Assembly: GCA_027449865.1 (NCBI GenBank)
Contig: DAIDKV010000162.1
Coordinates: 1 to 64,000 of the forward strand
DNA: 64,000 nt
Source: Planctomycetales bacterium
Lineage (GTDB): Bacteria > Planctomycetota > Planctomycetia > Isosphaerales > Isosphaeraceae
Reading direction: 5' to 3'
Shown here in pieces: positions 7,724 to 16,273 of the stretch (within the stretch, counting starts at the first letter, position 1; every line of letters starts with the position of its first letter). Under the pieces are notes generated by a model, which worked only from the letters and a program-made list of their open reading frames with translations, did not search any database and was not told the origin of the DNA. The translations under genes were made by a program, and so were the position numbers.

Positions 7724-9027
7724 AAGGCTTGAAGGCGAGACAGGTGCTCGACTCGCGCGGGCGGCCGACGGTCGAGGTCGATGCGATCGCCTCGACCGGC
7801 GCGATCGGCCGAGCGATCGTCCCCTCGGGTGCCAGCACCGGCCGCCACGAGGCCATCGAGCTGCGCGACGCCGAGAGCCCAAGCTACGGCGGACTCGGCG
7901 TGATGCGGGCCGTCGAGAACGTTGCGCAGCACATCGCGCCCGAGGTGATCGGCATCGACCTCGACGATCAATCCGGCCTCGACGCGCGCCTGATCGCCCT
8001 CGACGGAACACCGGACAAGTCGCGTCTCGGAGCGAACGCCGTGCTGGGCGTCTCGCTCGCTGTGGCGCACGCGTCGGCCTCGGCGCGCGGCGAGGAACTG
8101 TTCGTCCACCTCAACCGCCTCTGGAACGAGCAGCTTGCGAGGGAGGGGATCGAGCTCGACCGCCCGACGATCCCCATGCCGATGGTCAACATGATCTCCG
8201 GCGGCCTGCACGCTGGCGGTAACCTCGACATCCAGGACGTTTTGCTCATCCCGATCGCGGCCCGCCACTACAGCGAAGCACTCGAACAGATCGTGATGCT
8301 TTACCGGGCGGTCGGGACGATGCTCGCGAAGACCGGCCACGAATCGGTGCTGGTGGGCGACGAGGGCGGATACGGCCCGAAGCTCCGCGACGCCGAGGAG
8401 GCGTTCCGGATCGTGACCGACGCGATCGTCGCTTGCGGCCTGGAACCGGGTCGAGACGCGGCGATCGCGCTCGACGTCGCCTCGACCCACTTCTACGACC
8501 CAGCGCGTGGAACCTACCGGATGAAGGCGACCGGCGACCTCGACCGCGACGCCTCCGCGATGGTCGACCTGATCGCCGGATGGGCCGAGCGCTACCCGAT
8601 CGTCTCGATCGAGGACGGCCTGGCTGAGGACGACTGGGAGGGATGGTCGGCGCTCACGGCCCGGCTCGGCGATTCGATGCAGCTCGTCGGCGACGACCTC
8701 TTCACGACCCAGGCGGCCCGGATTCGACGAGGGATCGACCAGAAGGCCGGCAACGCGGTGCTGCTCAAGGTAAACCAGGTCGGAACGCTGACCGAGACCT
8801 TCGACGCCCTGGCCCTGGCTCGATCGGCTGGCTTCCGCGCGGTCGTCTCGGCGCGGTCGGGCGAGACCGAAGATGCGATGATCGCCGACCTCGCCGTCGC
8901 GACGGCCGCCGGTCAGATCAAAATTGGCTCGGTGGCGCGATCGGAGCGGCTGGCGAAGTACAACCGCCTGCTCCGGATCGAGGAAGCGCTCGGTGCGGAG
9001 GCCCCGTTTGCGCGACCGTTCGTCTGA
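7711..9027 (+). CDS. eno: Enolase-like protein with altered active-site residues
   Basis: A 438-residue protein aligning end to end with phosphopyruvate hydratase, which interconverts 2-phosphoglycerate and phosphoenolpyruvate. Conserved: the loop VPSGASTGRHEAIELRD, GGLHAGGNLDIQ (yeast His159), VGDEGGYGP (Glu211), the metal ligands in ALDVASTHFYD and VSIEDGLAEDDWEGW, LLKVNQVGTLTET (Lys345) and GQIKIGSVARSERLAKYN (Lys396). Two positions differ from canonical enolases: QE-F becomes QD-V (Glu168 to Asp) and the SHRSGETED motif reads SARSGETED (His373 to Ala). The start has GGGAGAGAGGGA immediately upstream. It overlaps the preceding kinase. It may be a true but divergent enolase, or a paralogue with another substrate; a second, canonical eno elsewhere would favour the latter. 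Confidence 0.85.
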   Translation: MATLKGLKARQVLDSRGRPTVEVDAIASTGAIGRAIVPSGASTGRHEAIELRDAESPSYGGLGVMRAVENVAQHIAPEVIGIDLDDQSGLDARLIALDGTPDKSRLGANAVLGVSLAVAHASASARGEELFVHLNRLWNEQLAREGIELDRPTIPMPMVNMISGGLHAGGNLDIQDVLLIPIAARHYSEALEQIVMLYRAVGTMLAKTGHESVLVGDEGGYGPKLRDAEEAFRIVTDAIVACGLEPGRDAAIALDVASTHFYDPARGTYRMKATGDLDRDASAMVDLIAGWAERYPIVSIEDGLAEDDWEGWSALTARLGDSMQLVGDDLFTTQAARIRRGIDQKAGNAVLLKVNQVGTLTETFDALALARSAGFRAVVSARSGETEDAMIADLAVATAAGQIKIGSVARSERLAKYNRLLRIEEALGAEAPFARPFV

Positions 9028-9050
9028 TCCGCGACGAGGCTTCAGCGGGA

Positions 9051-9115
9051 CGGAGTCGCCGCTCCGAAACTGTCCGAAATCGGTGGTGCCGCGAAGATCG
9101 CCGGCTGGAGCCGGC
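9051..9115. terminator. Two inverted repeats between convergent genes
   Basis: CGGAG-TCGCCG-CTCCG at 9051-9066 and GCCGGCT-GG-AGCCGGC at 9100-9115 lie between the converging enolase-like and permease genes. Neither is followed by a T-run, so a role as a two-way terminator is likely only by position. The second, followed by TCCTACAA, may be a dispersed REP-like palindrome. Confidence 0.35.
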
Positions 9116-9157
9116 TCCTACAACCGACCAATCGGCCGCCATCGGCGGGCTCTCCGA

Positions 9158-10747
9158 TCACTCGTGTCTCAGCGACGTGACCGGGTCAACCCGCGCCGCT
9201 CGCGCGGCCGGATACCAGGCGGCCATCGTGGTAATCAGGCAGACCAGCACCGGAACGCCCACCACAATCCAGGCCGGATAGACGATCAAGGCTCCCTCGA
9301 CGGCCGCCCGCATCTCCGGCTCCATGATCCGGCGCGCGATCACGTCGCCGGGGTATCCGGCCAGCCAGGCGAGCGCCATCCCCAGGCTGCTCCCAAACAC
9401 CCCAAGCGCCGTCCCCTCGACCACGAAGATCCGGCGGATATCCTGGTCGCGCGCCCCAACGGCCTTCATCACGCCGATCTCGTGCGTCCGCTCCAGAACG
9501 CTCATGATCATCGTGTTGGTGATCCCGATTGCCGCGACCAGAAGCGCCACCACCGCCACCGCCGCCATCGCGAGCGTGATCAGCCGGATGTTCATCCGGA
9601 TCGTCCCGATGATCGAGGCGAGTGAAAATTCCTCGAATCCTATCGCTGCGATCCGATCCGCGACCGCCTTCACTTGCCCCTCGTCGTCGACCGTAAGGAT
9701 GACCTCATAGAAACCCTCGCGGGCCTGATCGGCCCCGCGAAGAGACATCTCCGCGGCCGTGTGCGCCGGGATCAAAACCTCGCTATCCATGATCGGCCAC
9801 TCGCCGAACGGTGAGGGCATCGCGTCCTTCTCGTCTCGCTCGCGGACCACTCCAACGATCGTGAACGTCTCGCTGTAGACCTCCACCGACCCGCTCGTTG
9901 CCGTCACAGAGATCCGATCGAAAGCCTGGCGCAAAGCCTCGCGCTCGTCGCGCGGGAGCGGCAAAAACCGTGCGATCGCCGCGAGCCGTCGCAGCCCCGA
10001 TTCCAGAGCCCGCCTTCGGTCGGGACCAGGTGCGCCCCGGTCGAGCACCCAGGCCAGGTCGACCGTCCCCGGCGGCGCCGACCGGTATTCGAACCGGAAC
10101 GTCTTTCCGATTGCGTCTTCGGCGGCCGAATCGCCGACCATCCCCCATCGATAGAGCAAGTACTCGTGGACCATCGCGGCTCGATCGTCCTCCGGCGTGA
10201 AGAGTCGTCCGGCCAGCAACCGCTCGGCGAAGATCCGGCTTCCGATGAGTACCGGTCCGACGCCCGATTCGTGGCGACGGACGCCGAGGATCGCCTGGCC
10301 AGTGATCCGGGCGAGCGGTTCGACCCGCTCAACATGCTCGATCGCCGCGAGCCGTTCGAGCGCCTCGGCATCGAGATGGACCCGACGTCGAGGACCAGTC
10401 GCCGGGCCTCGGTAGTTCCGGACGAGCGCCTTCCGCAGCCGGCGCCGCTCGGCCTCGCTCATCGAGCCGACCGGCTCGCGATCGGCGGCCGGGACCTCTC
10501 GCGCGTTCGGCTCCCACTTCGGATGAACCGCGATCTTGCGGAGCCGGTCGTCCTTGTGGAAGAGAGCCACGATCCCCCGGTCCACCCCCTGCCCGACGGC
10601 CAGGCTGAGCGCCAGCGTGAACGTCCCCACCACGACGCCGATGAGCGTCAGCGCAGCGCGCACCTTCTGTCGGCGGATCGACGAGAAGGCCAGCCCCCAG
10701 ACGTCGCCTCCGCGGAGACAGCCGCCCCCCCATGGATCGCCGCTCAT
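9158..10747 (-). CDS. MacB/FtsX-family ABC transporter permease
   Basis: A 529-residue permease. The start at 10747 has GAGGTGGCG upstream. An N-terminal helix (VRAALTLIGVVVGTFTLALS) is followed by a large periplasmic MacB-type core domain (about residues 55-380). The C-terminal FtsX domain has three helices, beginning ITLAMAAVAVVALLVAAIGI, with the conserved coupling segment ERTHEIGVMKAVGARDQDI, and it ends with the typical PAARAARVDPVTSLRHE. Such permeases work with a separate ATP-binding subunit in lipoprotein export or envelope stress. No ATPase gene is adjacent on either side, so its partner must be encoded elsewhere. Confidence 0.85.
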   Translation of the reverse strand: MSGDPWGGGCLRGGDVWGLAFSSIRRQKVRAALTLIGVVVGTFTLALSLAVGQGVDRGIVALFHKDDRLRKIAVHPKWEPNAREVPAADREPVGSMSEAERRRLRKALVRNYRGPATGPRRRVHLDAEALERLAAIEHVERVEPLARITGQAILGVRRHESGVGPVLIGSRIFAERLLAGRLFTPEDDRAAMVHEYLLYRWGMVGDSAAEDAIGKTFRFEYRSAPPGTVDLAWVLDRGAPGPDRRRALESGLRRLAAIARFLPLPRDEREALRQAFDRISVTATSGSVEVYSETFTIVGVVRERDEKDAMPSPFGEWPIMDSEVLIPAHTAAEMSLRGADQAREGFYEVILTVDDEGQVKAVADRIAAIGFEEFSLASIIGTIRMNIRLITLAMAAVAVVALLVAAIGITNTMIMSVLERTHEIGVMKAVGARDQDIRRIFVVEGTALGVFGSSLGMALAWLAGYPGDVIARRIMEPEMRAAVEGALIVYPAWIVVGVPVLVCLITTMAAWYPAARAARVDPVTSLRHE

Positions 10748-10938
10748 CGCCACCTCTTGCACCGACCTGCCGCGACCACGCCATGAGACACCTGTCCCAG
10801 GATGACCCGCGTCTTGGTCGGATGCAAGTCCCGGGCGTCCCTGGATTGCAACGCACGCCCGGCCTCGGATAATGAAGGGTGATTCCCTTTGACAGGCCGG
10901 CCGCGACGGCGGGCCCGATCTAGACGGAGGATCCTCCA

Positions 10939-11430
10939 ATGAAGACGTCAAAGCTTCTGATTTCTACGATGGTGGTTGTGGCCGGAATGATCGCCGGTGG
11001 GCCATGCCCCGCTCAGGAACAAACCGCCGACGAGGCCATGAAGCTCGCCAAGAAGCTCACCGACGAAGGCGCCGCTACTTTCAGCAAGGGAAACGCGAAG
11101 GCGATGGCCGACTCTTACACCGAGGATGCCCTGCTCTTCGTGCAGGGGCAGAACGACGTCGGCAACGACTCGGTGAAGGAATACGACGGCCGGGCGGAAA
11201 TCGAGCGGTTCTACGCCGACTACTTCAAGGAGCCCCGCACGATTCAGGCCAGGAACCACGTCGAGTACGCGCGGCTTCTGAACAGCGACGTCCTGGTCAT
11301 CGCTGGCACCTTCGAGCCCAACCAGCTCGATGAGAAGCCGATGAAGCTGCCGTTCTATCAGGTCCGCGTTCGTCGCGGAGATCGCTGGATGATCCACAGC
11401 TTGCGATTGTTCATCTTGCCCGCCAAGTAA
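10939..11430 (+). CDS. Secreted SnoaL/DUF4440-like (NTF2-fold) protein
   Basis: 163 residues with a clear signal peptide (KTSKLLISTMVVVAGMIAGG, cleavage probably after PCPAQ). The mature part has the alpha-beta cone pattern of the NTF2-like superfamily: a first helix (ADEAMKLAKKLTDEGAATF), AMADSYTEDALLF, DGRAEIERFYADYF and a final strand pair DRWMIHSLRLFI. Members are small binding or enzyme domains of varied function, so no substrate is proposed. The ATG at 10939 follows GGAGGATCC. It stands alone between the divergent permease gene and comEC. Confidence 0.7.
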   Translation: MKTSKLLISTMVVVAGMIAGGPCPAQEQTADEAMKLAKKLTDEGAATFSKGNAKAMADSYTEDALLFVQGQNDVGNDSVKEYDGRAEIERFYADYFKEPRTIQARNHVEYARLLNSDVLVIAGTFEPNQLDEKPMKLPFYQVRVRRGDRWMIHSLRLFILPAK

Positions 11431-11862
11431 TCTCTGATCGATTTTTCGGTCGCCGCGTGACATTCGGCGTCGAGCGCTCGCCTGACTCTCCAGGAAGCCG
11501 TATCCCCGAGGTCCGAATGGATTCCGATCCGACCGGATCCGCCGTGTTGTGCGGCGGGTCGCGGATCGTCGTTCGTCGTGAGTTGCGAGAAGACAAATCC
11601 GTCCCACCCCGTTCTGGTGGCGATGGTCGCGGTTTGCCCGGCGCGCACGGCCACGATCTTGAAGTTTCTCGTGAGCGGCAATCGCGCCTCGACCGCCGGC
11701 AACGACATCGACGGCTCTCACAACTCGTGACCGAAGAGCCAGAGCCCCCGGTGTTCCACTCGGAAGATCGGGGGCTCGATCGGCCGGCAGCCGATCCTGT
11801 CGATCGCGTCCGGTGCGTGATATCCTCAGGTCCTGGCGATTCGGGGCCGCGGGGGAAGTCGA
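11431..11862. other. Intergenic stretch upstream of comEC fusion
   Basis: About 430 bases without a gene I can support. It holds two inverted repeats: CCGCCG-7 nt-CGGCGG at 11539-11557 and a longer hairpin at 11742-11777, listed separately. A minus-strand frame ending near 11358 runs across part of it but shows no recognisable domain. Confidence 0.45.
11742..11777. promoter_or_regulatory. Long hairpin 85 bases upstream of comEC fusion start
   Basis: GAGCCCCCG at 11742-11750 pairs perfectly with CGGGGGCTC at 11769-11777. The 18-base loop contains a second stem TTCC-ACTC-GGAA flanked by a symmetric GTG/GAT internal loop. There is no T-run, so it is not a classical terminator. It could be an RNA element or a protein site in the comEC leader. 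Confidence 0.45.
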
Positions 11863-14800
11863 ATGGCGACGGCGACCGATGACGCGATCCGTCCACTACC
11901 GCCGGCGGGAATGAAGTGGGCGCCGCTGGTCCCACTCCTGATGGCCGTTTCTTCGGGGATTCTCGTCGATCGATTCATTGATCCCTGGGAGACGATGACC
12001 TGGGCCGCGTTGGCAATCGGTGCCGGTCTGGCCGGGATGCTGGCGACGACTCGAAGGGTCGCGGCCAACCTGGCGGTGGTCGCGGCATTCGCGGCGATCG
12101 GAGGCGGATGGCATCATCACCGATGGTCCGATCGGGCGGCCGACGACCTCGGTGAAATTGTCAGTGAGGATCCCTTACCGGCTCGCATTCGAGGAACCGT
12201 GTGGGATTTGCTGGGCACTCGCCCTGCCGATCGCGATCGTCCCGGATCCGATGGACCTCGGACCCGGTTCGTGGTCGAGATCTCCTCGTCGCACGACGGC
12301 CGGGACTGGCGGCCGGCCTCGGGTCGCGCCATCGTCGCCGCCGACGGGGATTATGTGGATCTGGCGGAAGGAGAAATGGTCGAGCTAACCGGCCGGATCT
12401 CCAGGTTGGAGGGCCCGCTCAATCCCGGCGAATTCGACTATCGTGGGTTTCTTCGAAGCCAGGGGATTTCGATCCGACTCTCGGTCATCGGCGACGGTGG
12501 CGTTCGCCCAGCGCCGGAAAGTCAGGGCCCGGGATGGCTGGGGAGGACACGCGCCTGGTGCCGCGACCGCCTCCTTCAGGGAATGGGTCCCCAGACCGGG
12601 CCGCTGGCGACGGCGCTTCTGCTCGGGCGGCGTGAGGGCGTCGATCCCGAGGTGAACGACGCCTTTGCGCGGACCGGGACGACCCACCTCCTGGCCATTT
12701 CAGGATTGCACATGCAGGCCATGGCCGCGGCTCTGGTCCTCGCCGCGCGGCTTGCGGCGATCCCAGATCGACCAGCCGCCCTTCTCATTTCTCTCTGCAC
12801 CATCGCCTACGCGGTTTTGGTGGGCCCAGCCCCATCGGTAGTGCGGTCGGCGATCATGACCGTGGCCTTTTGCCTCGCCGCGATCCTCGGGCGGATGACG
12901 ATGCCGGCGAACATCCTGGCGCTAGCGGGCCTGGGAACACTGGCCGTCAATCCGGTGGCCTTGTTCGACGTCGGCGGGCAACTCTCGTTCCTGGCCGTCG
13001 CCGCGCTGATCTGGCTGGTCCCGCCGGCCGACGAGGCGGCCCGGCACGTCTGGAGAGCGATTCGCCATCGCGTTTTCGGTCCGCGATCGCCGCTGGATGA
13101 TCTCGAGCGCACCTTCGAGGCGGTCTGGAAGAAGGAGTTGCGGAAGGCAGGTGCCTGGCTGCTTTCCGGAATTCTCGCCTCGACAGTGGTTTTCCTGGCC
13201 GCGCTTCCGATCGTGGCGCTTCGGTTCCACATCGTCTCACCGATTGGAATCCTGCTCAACATTCCCCTGATCGCGATCACGACCGTGGCCATGCTGCTGG
13301 GGGGGATCGGACTGCTGCTCTCGGCGATCTGGGAACCGATGGGGATGCCCATGGCAAGAGGGGCCGGCGTGCTGCTCGATCTCACGCGAAGGATCGTCGT
13401 CTGGGGCGTCGAACAGTCGTGGGGCCACTGGTTTTCGGCCGGACCTGGCTGGCGATGGATTCTTATTTTCTACGTGGCGCTTGGAGTGGCCGCCGTCGCC
13501 GAGACAGCCTCGCGCCGACGTCGGCGGGCGCTGGAACGGCTTCCGGAGGAGGCTCGGGACGTCCCGGATCCTGGCCGATTCCGACGAAGGGGCGCCTGGA
13601 CGATGGTCGCGATCTGGTCGCTGATCGGGATGCTGATGGCGGCATTCCCGCCCCGGCCCGCGACCGCGGAGGCCGATGTGCTCGCGGTCGGTCATGGGCT
13701 GGCAGTGGCCGTGCAGGCACCCAACGGCCGGGTCCTGCTCTATGACTGTGGGCGGATGGGCGATCCAACCGTCGGACGTCGGATCGTCGCACCGGCCCTC
13801 TGGTCGCGCGGGATCGGGCGGATCGACGAGGTCGTCCTGAGCCACGCCGACCAGGACCATTTCGACGGCCTCCCTGACCTGCTAAACCGTTTCCAGGTCG
13901 GCGAGGTGCGCGTTCCGCCGGGCTTTGGCGGTCCGAGGAATCCAGCGGCCGACCGGCTGCTCGCGATGATCCAGGCGCGAGGCATCCCGGTTGTCGAAAC
14001 CGCGTCGCCCGCGTCCTGGGAGATGAGCGGTGTTCGGATGACGGTCCGTCACCCGCCGGATGGCTGGTTTCCGGACGCCTCCGACAACGCCCGAAGTCTC
14101 GTACTGGACGTCGAACAGGGCGGCCGGCATCTCCTTCTCACCGGTGACCTGGAGCAAATTGGACTGATTGAGATGATCGGAGGACCGCGGCCCGATCCCC
14201 CGATCGAGGTTCTTCTCTCGCCTCATCACGGCGGTCGATCGGCGAACCCGGCATCGCTCTACGAATGGGCAAGGCCCGCGAAGGTCGTGGTCAGTCAACG
14301 AGCCCCACGGTCCGAGACCGGTGATGCCCTCACACCTCTCGAAGAGGGTGGTCTCGACGTCCGACGAACCTGGCGCGACGGTGCGATCCGGCTTCGATGG
14401 TCCGATCACGCTATTGTCGCGACCAACTTCCTTCAACGCCCCGAGCTGACAACGGAAGTCCGGACTGGTTCTCCCGCTTTCACGCAGTGGCCGATCGGAA
14501 TGATCGGGATCTGGCCGATCGCGCGACGATTGGCCGAGGCCATGGCCGGACTCGTGGTAGGGCTACTGCTCTGGGCGGTAATGGCGATCGTGGAGTTTGG
14601 CGCCTGGACGCTGGTCGTCCATCCGACTCCTCGTCGGGAAGTACCTGACGATGTTCTCGACTCCAGGCCAATCGAGACGAAGGCGATCGATGGCGTCCGG
14701 CTCGCGGGGCGTTTTTATGGAGCGGGAGGAGAACGCGAGCCCCTCGGGATGGTACTACTCCTGCACGGCTTCGCCGATGACCCTTCAGTCTGGGAGGGCG

Positions 14801-15438
14801 AGCGAGCCTCGATCCTGAACGCCGCCGGCTGGGACGTCGCCGCGCTCGACGCGCGGGGATACGGTCAAAGCGATGGGATGTACGCATCGTTCGGTGGTCG
14901 CGAGGCAGGCGATGTCTCCGCATGGCTCGACGCGATGGACTGTCCGGGGAAGATCGTTGCGGTCTGGGGCCGATCGATGGGGGCTGCCATCACGATGCGG
15001 GCGGCGTCGGTCGATTCGAGAATCTCCGCAGTGGTCCTGGAATCACCGATGGTTGACCTCGATGCCTCGGTTGCCCGACTCCTCAGGAATCGGGGTCTGC
15101 GCCTCGCCCGCCCGATGGCCTGGCTCATCACCCGGCGCGCCGGCCGGATCGCCGGAGTCTCGCTGAGCCGTCCCCGTCCGGTCGAGGTCGCCCAGCGCGT
15201 GGGCTGTCCGACGATGTTCGTCCACGGGACCGACGACTGGCTCGTACCGAAGGAGGATGTGAGCCGCCTCGCCGAGGCGTTTCCGACGAATCCCGACCGG
15301 ATCGAGGTCCCCGGCGCCGGGCATTCGAACGTCGTGGAGGGTGGGAGTACGGAGGTCGTCGGAAGGATCGTCGCGTTCCTGAACCGGGCTCGAGAGTCGG
15401 TTGATGGGATGCCTTCGGATCTGTCGGGCGAGATGTAA
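11863..15438 (+). CDS. comEC: ComEC/Rec2-type competence protein fused to a C-terminal alpha/beta hydrolase
   Basis: 1191 residues in three parts. Residues about 1-600 are membrane helices with an OB-like DUF4131 domain (DPLPARIRGTVWDLL) and the ComEC channel core around residue 275 (TTHLLAISGLHMQAMAAALV). Residues about 600-840 are a metallo-beta-lactamase-like domain with the motif SHADQDHFDGLPDLL (HxxxDH, near 660) and LSPHHGGR. ComEC moves one DNA strand across the inner membrane and the MBL domain is thought to be a nuclease. After another membrane segment, residues about 930-1175 form an alpha/beta hydrolase: LLLHGFADD, nucleophile elbow GRSMGAA (near 1035), acid in HGTDDWLVP and base in GAGHSNV. 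Typical ComEC ends after the MBL domain, so the hydrolase is an extra module. The frame is continuous with no gap. Confidence 0.9.
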   Translation: MATATDDAIRPLPPAGMKWAPLVPLLMAVSSGILVDRFIDPWETMTWAALAIGAGLAGMLATTRRVAANLAVVAAFAAIGGGWHHHRWSDRAADDLGEIVSEDPLPARIRGTVWDLLGTRPADRDRPGSDGPRTRFVVEISSSHDGRDWRPASGRAIVAADGDYVDLAEGEMVELTGRISRLEGPLNPGEFDYRGFLRSQGISIRLSVIGDGGVRPAPESQGPGWLGRTRAWCRDRLLQGMGPQTGPLATALLLGRREGVDPEVNDAFARTGTTHLLAISGLHMQAMAAALVLAARLAAIPDRPAALLISLCTIAYAVLVGPAPSVVRSAIMTVAFCLAAILGRMTMPANILALAGLGTLAVNPVALFDVGGQLSFLAVAALIWLVPPADEAARHVWRAIRHRVFGPRSPLDDLERTFEAVWKKELRKAGAWLLSGILASTVVFLAALPIVALRFHIVSPIGILLNIPLIAITTVAMLLGGIGLLLSAIWEPMGMPMARGAGVLLDLTRRIVVWGVEQSWGHWFSAGPGWRWILIFYVALGVAAVAETASRRRRRALERLPEEARDVPDPGRFRRRGAWTMVAIWSLIGMLMAAFPPRPATAEADVLAVGHGLAVAVQAPNGRVLLYDCGRMGDPTVGRRIVAPALWSRGIGRIDEVVLSHADQDHFDGLPDLLNRFQVGEVRVPPGFGGPRNPAADRLLAMIQARGIPVVETASPASWEMSGVRMTVRHPPDGWFPDASDNARSLVLDVEQGGRHLLLTGDLEQIGLIEMIGGPRPDPPIEVLLSPHHGGRSANPASLYEWARPAKVVVSQRAPRSETGDALTPLEEGGLDVRRTWRDGAIRLRWSDHAIVATNFLQRPELTTEVRTGSPAFTQWPIGMIGIWPIARRLAEAMAGLVVGLLLWAVMAIVEFGAWTLVVHPTPRREVPDDVLDSRPIETKAIDGVRLAGRFYGAGGEREPLGMVLLLHGFADDPSVWEGERASILNAAGWDVAALDARGYGQSDGMYASFGGREAGDVSAWLDAMDCPGKIVAVWGRSMGAAITMRAASVDSRISAVVLESPMVDLDASVARLLRNRGLRLARPMAWLITRRAGRIAGVSLSRPRPVEVAQRVGCPTMFVHGTDDWLVPKEDVSRLAEAFPTNPDRIEVPGAGHSNVVEGGSTEVVGRIVAFLNRARESVDGMPSDLSGEM

Positions 15439-15586
15439 GTTTTGTGCCCCGATACTTCTTCCGGAACTTCCAAGTTCAGAGCCGGGTCGAGGCATTCGCG
15501 GCCCTCGGTGCCCGGACCGCCATCCTCCAAGATGCGGATTCAATCATCCGAACCCGGAGCAGGCAAAACGCCGTTATGCACGGGAA

Positions 15587-16021
15587 TCAATCCTCCATGT
15601 CCTCCACCGAGCGCCCGAGCCTACGGATCAGATCGGGAAGGGCCTCGTCGCCGATGTCGGACCACTGGCCAAAAATGAGGATGGTCCGTTCGACGGTCCG
15701 GAAGCAGCGGATCGTCGCCGCGTTCGTGATGTCGAGCGAGAAGAATTCGAGGTCATACCCAGTCGCGTGGTGGCCGGCGATGTCGTCCATCGCCGGGACG
15801 ACGTCGAGGTGCGGGTAATCCTCTCGCATCGCCTCCAGAACCTCATCGGCGACCTCGGCCGGGTCGGGGCCGGTCTCGTCCGTCCGAATCAGCACGAAGG
15901 CGAGGCCGCCGGGTGCCACCACCTCCACCGTCGTCGATTCGCTGTCGTCCGACTCTTCCACCGACCAGTCGGAAGGGTATGCGAATCGGACCCCATTTCC
16001 CTCGTAGATTCGGGTGATCAC
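15587..16021 (-). CDS. Conserved hypothetical protein, function unknown
   Basis: 144 residues from a GTG at 16021, chosen because GGAG lies eight bases upstream and the folded part begins at once (ITRIYEGNGVRFAYPSDW). A longer frame from ATG at 16081 adds a low-complexity Gly/Ala stretch. The pattern of strands (GVRFAYPSDWSVEE, TTVEVVAPGGLAFVLI) and a later helix resembles small PsbP/DUF1795-like folds, where YPSDW/YPxGW is common, but I cannot assign it firmly. No signal peptide. It lies convergent to comEC and divergent from trpS. Confidence 0.5.
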   Translation of the reverse strand: MITRIYEGNGVRFAYPSDWSVEESDDSESTTVEVVAPGGLAFVLIRTDETGPDPAEVADEVLEAMREDYPHLDVVPAMDDIAGHHATGYDLEFFSLDITNAATIRCFRTVERTILIFGQWSDIGDEALPDLIRRLGRSVEDMED

Positions 16022-16273
16022 CGCGACTTCTCCGCCACCGGACTGCCTAGCTTCCGCCCCTCCGCCGATTGCTCGCCGCATCGTAGCATTGGTTCGGGGA
16101 GCCTGCCAACCCAGGGCGTCGACGACCTCACGCCGACTTGGCCGCCTCCCTCGCCTCCTGGTACATTGGCTACGACCGGGGATCGCGGGACGTCCCGATC
16201 ATCCCTCTGGCGACATCCGTCGCGTCCGGTGGTTTCTCCGCCATTCGTTCCTTCCAGCCGAGTTCTTCGAACC

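Noticed and set aside
11358-11708. Minus-strand open frame of 116 codons overlapping the SnoaL-like gene end and the following gap
   Set aside because: It covers the real 3' end of a well-supported gene, shows no recognisable domain or signal peptide, and has no clear ribosome site.
15401-16273. In-frame N-terminal extension of trpS by about 290 codons
   Set aside because: It crosses comEC's end and an opposite-strand gene and carries no conserved sequence; the family starts at MRILSGIQPSG.
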